The notes under the pieces are model-generated. The model was not told where the DNA came from. It saw only the letters and a program-made list of their open reading frames with translations, and searched no databases. Shown here in pieces: positions 59,144 to 64,000 of a stretch of 64,000 bases of DNA; positions within the stretch are counted from its first letter, which is position 1; the number at the start of each line of letters is the position of its first letter. Made by a program: the position numbers and the translations under genes. The DNA comes from Alphaproteobacteria bacterium (GTDB lineage Bacteria; Pseudomonadota; Alphaproteobacteria; Acetobacterales; Acetobacteraceae), in contig JAFKFI010000047.1 in NCBI GenBank assembly GCA_017307285.1, positions 90,851 to 154,850 of the forward strand. The letters run 5' to 3'.

Positions 59144-59868
59144 CCGAGCGCATTTTTCTCGATGAGCCGACCCGCGCCAGCACCAGCGCGATGGTGATTG
59201 CCAGCGGACCGGACGGCGTGGTGCTGGACCGGACGGTATTCTATGCCCGATCAGGCGGTCAGCCGGGCGATACCGGCGGCCTGCGCTGGGCGGGCGGCGA
59301 GACGCCGGTGATCGACACCGTGAAGGGCGAGGGCGAGACGATCCTCCATGTTCCGGCGCCGGACGCGGCCCTGCCTCCGGCCGGCACGACGGTGGAGGCA
59401 GTGCTCGATTGGTCGCGGCGGGAGCGGCTGATGCGAATGCACACGAGCCTGCATCTGCTGTGCAGCCTGATCCAAGGCGCCGCCGTAACGGGCGGGCAGA
59501 TCGGCGTCGACCGCTCGCGGCTGGATTTCGACCTGCCCGCGCCGCCCGCCAAGGAAACGCTAGAGTCTGGGCTCAACGCGCTGATCGAGGCGGACCATCC
59601 GGTCAGCGCGGAGTGGGTGGACGAAGCGGTGCTGGATGCCGACCCCGGCCTGGTCCGCACGCTCTCGGTCAAGCCGCCGCGTGGCGCGGGGCGCGTCCGC
59701 CTGGTCCGCATCGGCGCGGGCGAGACGCCGGTGGATTTGCAGCCCTGCGGCGGGACGCATGTGGCGCGGACCGGCGAGATCGGGCCGATGCGGGTGCTGA
59801 AGATCGAGAACAAGGGCAAGCAGAACCGGCGCATCACCATCGCCCCTGCTGACCGAGCATCCGACTGA
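59140..59868 (+). CDS. alaX: Alanyl-tRNA editing protein (AlaX)
   Basis: A 242-aa free-standing editing domain that hydrolyses Ser/Gly-mischarged tRNA-Ala. Zinc site HTSLH (His101, His105) in MRMHTSLHLLCSLIQGA and CGGTH (Cys203, His207), plus the N-terminal GQP motif (SGGQPGDTGG), as in AlaX. Start ATG 59140 overlaps the NUDIX stop. It is a trans-editing factor; the gene order with NUDIX and sseA suggests a housekeeping operon. Confidence 0.92.
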   Translation: MTERIFLDEPTRASTSAMVIASGPDGVVLDRTVFYARSGGQPGDTGGLRWAGGETPVIDTVKGEGETILHVPAPDAALPPAGTTVEAVLDWSRRERLMRMHTSLHLLCSLIQGAAVTGGQIGVDRSRLDFDLPAPPAKETLESGLNALIEADHPVSAEWVDEAVLDADPGLVRTLSVKPPRGAGRVRLVRIGAGETPVDLQPCGGTHVARTGEIGPMRVLKIENKGKQNRRITIAPADRASD

Positions 59869-59883
59869 TCGAGAGGAGCCTGC

Positions 59884-60720
59884 ATGGAACCGCTGGTGAG
59901 CACGGAATGGCTGGCCGCCGAACTCGGCAAGCCGGACCTGGTGGTGTTCGACGCGACGAAATACCTGCCGAACGAGAACCGCGATGGACGCGCTGAATTC
60001 CGCGCCGCGCACATTCCCGGCGCCCGCTATTTCGACATCGACGAGGTCGCCGACCCCGAGACCGACCTGCCGCACATGGTCCCCGCCCCCGGCCGCTTTG
60101 CCCGGCTGATCGGTGCAATGGGCGTCTCCAACGCCTCGCGCGTGGTGTTCTACGACCAGAAAGGCCTGTCGTCGGCAGCGCGCGGCTGGTGGTTGATGGG
60201 GCTGTTCGGCCACGACCGCGCTGCCGTGCTGGATGGCGGCTTGCCGAAATGGGTGCGCGAAGGCCGCCCGACCGAGAGCGGTGACGCCGCACCCGCGCCG
60301 CGCGCCGAGTTCCGCCCAGATTTCCGCGCGACCAGGCTGCGCGGCATCGGCGACGTGCTGCGCAACCTCGATGGCCAATCCGAACTCGTATTGGACGCCC
60401 GCGCCGCCGGCCGGTTCGCCGCGACCGCGCCCGAGCCGCGTGCCGGGATGCGCGGCGGGCACATCCCCGGCTCAAGCAACCTGCCCTATACAGACCTGCT
60501 CGGACCCGACCAGACATTCCTGCCGCTAGCCGCGCTGCGCGAGCGGTTCGCCGCCGCCGGGGTGGACGGCTCGCGCCCGGTGGTGACGAGCTGCGGCACC
60601 GGTGTGACCGCCTGCATCCTGACACTCGGCCTGACCTTGGCCGGCTTGCCCGAGGGTGCTGTGTATGACGGGTCTTGGACGGAATGGGGCGGGCGTGCCG
60701 ATACCCCGGTGGAGAGCTGA
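59884..60720 (+). CDS. sseA: 3-mercaptopyruvate/thiosulfate sulfurtransferase
   Basis: A 278-aa two-rhodanese-domain enzyme. The active-site loop is VTSCGTGVTACIL with Cys237; the CGTGVT loop is typical of 3-mercaptopyruvate sulfurtransferases. N-terminal LVSTEWLAAELGKPDLVVFD and GARYFDIDEVADPETDLPHM are family marks. ATG 59884 follows GAGAGGAGCCTGC. It sits 15 bp after alaX and four bases before metC, indicating one operon for sulfur amino-acid turnover. Confidence 0.94.
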   Translation: MEPLVSTEWLAAELGKPDLVVFDATKYLPNENRDGRAEFRAAHIPGARYFDIDEVADPETDLPHMVPAPGRFARLIGAMGVSNASRVVFYDQKGLSSAARGWWLMGLFGHDRAAVLDGGLPKWVREGRPTESGDAAPAPRAEFRPDFRATRLRGIGDVLRNLDGQSELVLDARAAGRFAATAPEPRAGMRGGHIPGSSNLPYTDLLGPDQTFLPLAALRERFAAAGVDGSRPVVTSCGTGVTACILTLGLTLAGLPEGAVYDGSWTEWGGRADTPVES

Positions 60721-60724
60721 GCGG

Positions 60725-61927
60725 ATGGCCGACGACAGAGTGAAAAATCGCGGCTTCCGCACCCGGCTGTCGCATGGCGGGCGCGCCGGGACGCATGTGC
60801 ACGGCTTCGTCAATCCGCCGCTGCTGCGGGGCTCGACGGTACTCTACCCGAACATGACGGAGCGGCGAGCGTCGCAGACCAAGCGGCTCGAGCAGGAACT
60901 CGTCTACGGCATCATGGGCTCCGAGACGCATTTCATGCTCGAGGACATGATCGCCGGGATCGAGGGCGGCACGCGGTGCCAGATCGTCGGCTCGGGGCTG
61001 GCGGCCGTGACGACCCCCCTGCTCGCCTATCTCAAGACCGGCGATCACTGCCTGATGCCGGACAGCGTCTACGGCCCGGCGCGCAATTTCTGCGATCGTT
61101 TCCTGTGCGACTACGGTGTGGAGACGACCTACTACCGGCCCGAGATCGACGAGCGCGGCATGGCCGAGCTGATCCGGCCGAACACCAAGGTTGTCTACAC
61201 CGAGAGCCCCGGCAGCCACACGTTCGAGGTGCAGGATGTTCCCGCCATTGCCCGCGCCGCCCACGCGCGCGGCGCCCACGTTCTGATGGACAACACCTGG
61301 GGCCTGCGGTTCTTCCAACCCTTCGCCCACGGCGTCGATGTGTCGATCCAGGCGCTCACGAAATACGCCGGCGGGCACTCGGACATCATGCTCGGCAGCG
61401 TGACGACCAACAGCGACGCGGATTGGGAGAAGGTGCGCGGCGCGGCGCTACTGCTCGGCCAGTACGCGAGCCCGGACGATTGCTGGCTGGCATTGCGGGG
61501 CTTGCGCACACTCGCGGTGCGGCAGGACGCGCAGATGCAGGCCGGCGTCACCGTCGCGCGCTGGCTCGCGGGGCGGCCGGAGATCAAGCAGGTGCTGCAC
61601 CCTGCCCTGCCCGACGCGCCCGGCCATGTGCTCTGGAAGCGCGATTTCACCGGTGCCGCCAGCCTGTTCGGCGTGGTGTTCCAGCCGGAGTACAGCGTCG
61701 CGGCGACCCACGCCTTCGTCGAGGCGCTGGAGCTGTTCGGCATCGGGGCCTCGTGGGGCGGGTATGAGAGCCTGGCCGTGCCAACCACAGGCTTTCTCAC
61801 TCGCTCGGCGGGGACCGGGGATTTCGGCGGCGCGGCTGTGCGGTTGCATATCGGGCTGGAGGAGCCCGCCGACCTGATCGCCGATCTGGAGCGGGGGCTA
61901 GTGGCGCTCCGCACCCACCGGGACTGA
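60725..61927 (+). CDS. metC: Cystathionine beta-lyase
   Basis: A 400-aa Cys/Met-metabolism PLP enzyme. PLP Lys213 is in SIQALTKYAGGHSDIMLGSV, Asp189 in VLMDNTWGLRFFQPFAHGVD, and Tyr61 in ELVYGIMGSETHFMLEDMIA; these fit MetC (cystathionine to homocysteine, pyruvate, ammonia). ATG 60725 follows four bases after the sseA stop. The 3' end overlaps the convergent zur gene by 30 bp. Cytosolic tetramer expected. Confidence 0.93.
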   Translation: MADDRVKNRGFRTRLSHGGRAGTHVHGFVNPPLLRGSTVLYPNMTERRASQTKRLEQELVYGIMGSETHFMLEDMIAGIEGGTRCQIVGSGLAAVTTPLLAYLKTGDHCLMPDSVYGPARNFCDRFLCDYGVETTYYRPEIDERGMAELIRPNTKVVYTESPGSHTFEVQDVPAIARAAHARGAHVLMDNTWGLRFFQPFAHGVDVSIQALTKYAGGHSDIMLGSVTTNSDADWEKVRGAALLLGQYASPDDCWLALRGLRTLAVRQDAQMQAGVTVARWLAGRPEIKQVLHPALPDAPGHVLWKRDFTGAASLFGVVFQPEYSVAATHAFVEALELFGIGASWGGYESLAVPTTGFLTRSAGTGDFGGAAVRLHIGLEEPADLIADLERGLVALRTHRD

Positions 61928-62389
61928 GCCCGCGCGGGCGCAGGCGTCGCACACGCCCTCGGCTTCGACGGTCGCCCGGCTCACGCTGAACCCGGCGCGA
62001 CCGGCGGCCTCGGCCAGCGCGTCGGCGGTACCGCGATCCTCGAGCTCGATCACCCGCTTGCAGGCGACACAGATAAGAAATTGCGCGGCGTGGTCTTCGT
62101 GCTCATGGGCGACGCAGCCGACGAAGGCGGACAGGCGTTCGAGCCGGTGGATCAGCCCATGCTCCAGCAGGAAGTCGAGGGCGCGGTAGACCGTCGGCGG
62201 GGCGGCGCTGTGGCGGGTCGGGCGCAGCCGGTCGAGCAGTTCGTAGGCGCCCGCCGGCCCCGGCGTCTCTAGGATGAGGCCGAGCACTTGGCGGCGTAGG
62301 TCGGTCAACCGCGCGCCCCGCGCCTCGCAGATGCGGTCGGCGCGATCCAACAATGTCTCCGTCTGAAGCGAGAACCGGCCCGCTTCCAT
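61898..62389 (-). CDS. zur: Fur-family zinc uptake regulator Zur
   Basis: A 163-aa Fur-superfamily repressor. Winged helix with TDLRRQVLGLILETPGPAGA and TVYRALDFLLEHGLIHRLER. The HEHEDH loop (95-100) is a regulatory metal site, and the structural zinc is held by CVAC (Cys107, Cys110) and CDAC (Cys147, Cys150). The sequence is closer to Zur than Fur. Its 3' end overlaps metC by 30 bp antisense. Divergent from hisI by 46 bp. It should repress zinc-uptake genes elsewhere; no site here is certain. Confidence 0.88.
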   Translation of the reverse strand: MEAGRFSLQTETLLDRADRICEARGARLTDLRRQVLGLILETPGPAGAYELLDRLRPTRHSAAPPTVYRALDFLLEHGLIHRLERLSAFVGCVAHEHEDHAAQFLICVACKRVIELEDRGTADALAEAAGRAGFSVSRATVEAEGVCDACARAGSVPVGAERH

Positions 62390-62435
62390 CCCTCTCTCCT
62401 TTTAGGATCAGGCTGAAGGCCCCAAATTAGCATCC

Positions 62436-62852
62436 ATGAGCGAACATGCCACAGCGCCGGCCAACGCCCCGACCTTGGCCGCCATCGCCTTTGACGCCAA
62501 CGGCCTGGTGCCCGCCATCGCGCAGCAGCACGACACCGGCGAGGTGCTGATGATGGCCTGGATGAACCGCGAGGCGGTGGAGGAAACGCTCGCCACCGGG
62601 CAGGTCTGCTATTTCAGCCGCAGCCGCGGCCGGTTGTGGCGCAAGGGCGAGACCTCCGGGCAGGTACAGCGGCTAGTCGAGCTGCGGGTCGATTGCGACG
62701 GGGACACGCTGCTGTTGCTGGTCGATCAGACCGGCGTTGCCTGCCACACCGGACGGCGGAACTGCTTCTTCCGCGCGGCACGGGGCGGGTCGCTGGTGGA
62801 GATCGCCGCTCCCGAGGTCGCGCCAGAGACACTATACGGCGGGCATTCCTGA
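62436..62852 (+). CDS. hisI: Phosphoribosyl-AMP cyclohydrolase
   Basis: A 138-aa monofunctional HisI for step three of histidine biosynthesis. [40 protein letters not shown], and the metal-binding [20 protein letters not shown] with TGRRNCFF are diagnostic. No fused HisE. ATG 62436 is 46 bp from divergent zur. A repeat and then lpxB follow. Confidence 0.96.
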   Translation: MSEHATAPANAPTLAAIAFDANGLVPAIAQQHDTGEVLMMAWMNREAVEETLATGQVCYFSRSRGRLWRKGETSGQVQRLVELRVDCDGDTLLLLVDQTGVACHTGRRNCFFRAARGGSLVEIAAPEVAPETLYGGHS

Positions 62853-62911
62853 GCCACTGCTGTCCGGATTGGTCGCAAGTAGAATGTCGTGCTGGACCAA
62901 ACACTCGCCTT

Positions 62912-62992
62912 GGTCGGCGCAGGCCGACCATCCACGACTTTGCTTGCCAGCGGTAAAGTCGTGGATGACCGGCCTCCGCCGGTCATGACGGT
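62912..62992. repeat. Interspersed palindromic repeat, copy 3
   Basis: GGTCGGCGCAGGCCGACC, inner arms ATCCACGACTTTGC ... GTAAAGTCGTGGAT, then GACCGGCCTCCGCCGGTC and ATGACGGT, nearly as in copy 1. The left flank (62863-62898, CCGGATTGG ... GTGCTGGACCAA) is shared with copy 1. It lies between hisI and lpxB, which run in the same direction. Confidence 0.85.
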
Positions 62993-63068
62993 ACGGGGTG
63001 GACGGTCCTTGCCAAGCATTTGGGATTTCGAAAGAAGTCAATCCGGACACCAATGCGCCTAAGCGAGA

Positions 63069-64000
63069 CATGACGTTGATCTATCTCGTCGCCGGCGAGG
63101 CCAGCGGCGACATTCTGGGCGCGCGCCTCATGGACGCGCTGGCCGCGCTGCGGCCCGATCTGCGCTTCGCCGGGGTGGGCGGCGACGAGATGGCGCGGCG
63201 CGGTCTGGCCAGCCTGTTTCCGATGCGCGAGCTGGCGCTGATGGGTTTTCTGGAAGTCCTGCCGCGCCTCAATCAGCTCAAGCGCCGGCTACGCGAGACC
63301 TCCGAGGACATCGCCCGGCAGCGGCCGGCGGCGGTGGCGACGATCGACAGTCCGGGCTTTACCCTCCGTGTGCTGCAGGCGATCCGCCCGCTCGGCATCC
63401 CGCGCGCGCATTACGTGGCGCCGCAGGTCTGGGCCTGGCGGGAGGGGCGGGTGAAGCACTATCCGGGGCGCTGGGAGACGCTGCTCTGCCTGTTGCCCTT
63501 CGAGCCCGCCTTCTTCGCCCGCCACCGCCTGCCCGCCACCTTCGTCGGCCATCCGGTGCTGGAGAGCGGGGCCGACCGAGGCGACGGGGCGCGGTTCCGC
63601 GAGGCGCACGACATCGCCCCCGACGCCCGCGTGCTGACCGTCATGCCGGGCAGCCGGCGCACCGAGGTCGGCCGGCTGCTGCCGATCCTTGGGGCAACAT
63701 TGCAACGCCTGGCTTCCGTGGTGCCCGGCCTGGTTCCGGTAGTGCCGGTCGCGCCGCTGGTGGCGCGCAGCGTGCTGGCCGCGACCTCCAACTGGCCGGT
63801 GCGGCCGGTGATCGTCACCGAGTCGGCCGATAAGCACGATGCCTTCGCGGCCAGCGACGCAGCGCTTACCAAGTCGGGCACCTCCACCCTGGAGCTCGCC
63901 TTGGCCGGGGTGCCGATGGTGGTCGCCTACCGGGTCAACCCGCTCACCGCGACCATCGCGCGGCGGCTGGTGAAGGTGCGTTATGCCTCGCTGCTGAATC
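63069..64000 (+). CDS. lpxB: Lipid-A-disaccharide synthase, 3' partial
   Basis: The visible 310 residues start ATG 63069 (MTLIYLVAGEASGDILGARL). They contain GVGGDEMARRGL, LFPMRELALMGFLEVLPRL, DSPGFTLRV, the LpxB signature HYVAPQVWAWREGRVK, FVGHPVLE, VMPGSRRTEVGRLLPI and KSGTSTLELALAGVPMVVAY. The window ends before the stop. LpxB condenses UDP-2,3-diacylglucosamine with lipid X at the inner membrane, so the host makes lipid A. It follows hisI after a 216-bp gap holding repeat copy 3; the usual lpxA/lpxI neighbours may lie outside. Confidence 0.96.

Noticed and set aside
1..64000. CRISPR arrays, tRNA/rRNA genes, prophage or transposase genes
   Set aside because: No regularly spaced repeats with spacers, no recognisable tRNA cloverleaf and no integrase or transposase motif was seen; a dedicated tRNA/ncRNA scan was not possible here.

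Overview
The window is about 64 kb of dense, very GC-rich (clearly above 65% by eye) bacterial chromosome. The gene content points to an alphaproteobacterium, most likely Acetobacteraceae/Rhodospirillales. The pointers are an RTX-type secreted protein, a Hint_2-domain protein, a PQQ-type sugar dehydrogenase fused to cytochrome c, a GH17-GT2 glucan synthase, lpxB and zur. The family assignment is an inference from gene content. No rRNA, tRNA, CRISPR array, complete insertion sequence or prophage was seen. Both ends cut a gene: an RTX-like protein on the left and lpxB on the right.

Layout. 1-7 kb: end of an RTX-like protein, an OmpR/EnvZ-type two-component pair, and two uncharacterised genes in tandem. 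7-10.5 kb: a TauD-type dioxygenase and a phosphoesterase fused to a Hint domain. 10.5-19.6 kb: a complete C-P lyase island, phnGHIJKLM plus a DUF1045 gene. It is flanked by a divergent phnF-phnM2 unit with a clear operator-like palindrome, and by a convergent phnN. No phnCDE transporter and no phnP lie in the window. 19.6-29 kb: two gamma-glutamyltransferase-like enzymes, a PCC/DUF296 protein, a frameshifted proline-rich gene, a TPP enzyme with a DUF427 gene, csaA, gpt and a DUF2237 gene. 29-32 kb: divergent secreted beta-propeller enzymes (SMP-30-like and PQQ/cytochrome c). 32-33.6 kb: a small accessory islet with higBA and an HNH nuclease. 33.7-48.5 kb: transglutaminase, CBS transporter-like protein, glucan synthase, cupin, HAD, MlrC, HDAC-like, ComM, ferritin-like, YraN and a periplasmic GGT. 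48.4-50.4 kb: a frameshifted GFA gene and a two-gene nucleotidyltransferase toxin-antitoxin-like module. 50.4-54.5 kb: a dipeptide/oligopeptide ABC transporter without its binding protein. 54.5-64 kb: AI-2E transporter, hyi-glxR, an XRE regulator, NUDIX-AlaX-sseA-metC, zur, hisI and lpxB.

How it works together. The phn island should take an imported alkylphosphonate through ribose-1-triphosphonate and ribosyl cyclic phosphate to PRPP, under PhnF repression. Hyi and GlxR convert hydroxypyruvate to glycerate. SseA and MetC serve sulfur amino-acid turnover. The RR-HK pair may autoregulate through GTTGCA repeats.

Repeats. Three copies of a palindromic repeat of about 80-85 bp lie in intergenic regions at 7.1, 18.9 and 62.9 kb. 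A second hairpin repeat occurs twice: once inside the coding end of phnI and once between hyi and glxR. The most unusual candidates are the 69-aa/NTase pair, the HNH-winged-helix protein beside higBA, the phosphoesterase-Hint fusion, the DUF1045 protein as a possible PhnP substitute, and the uncharacterised pair at 4.6-6.9 kb.
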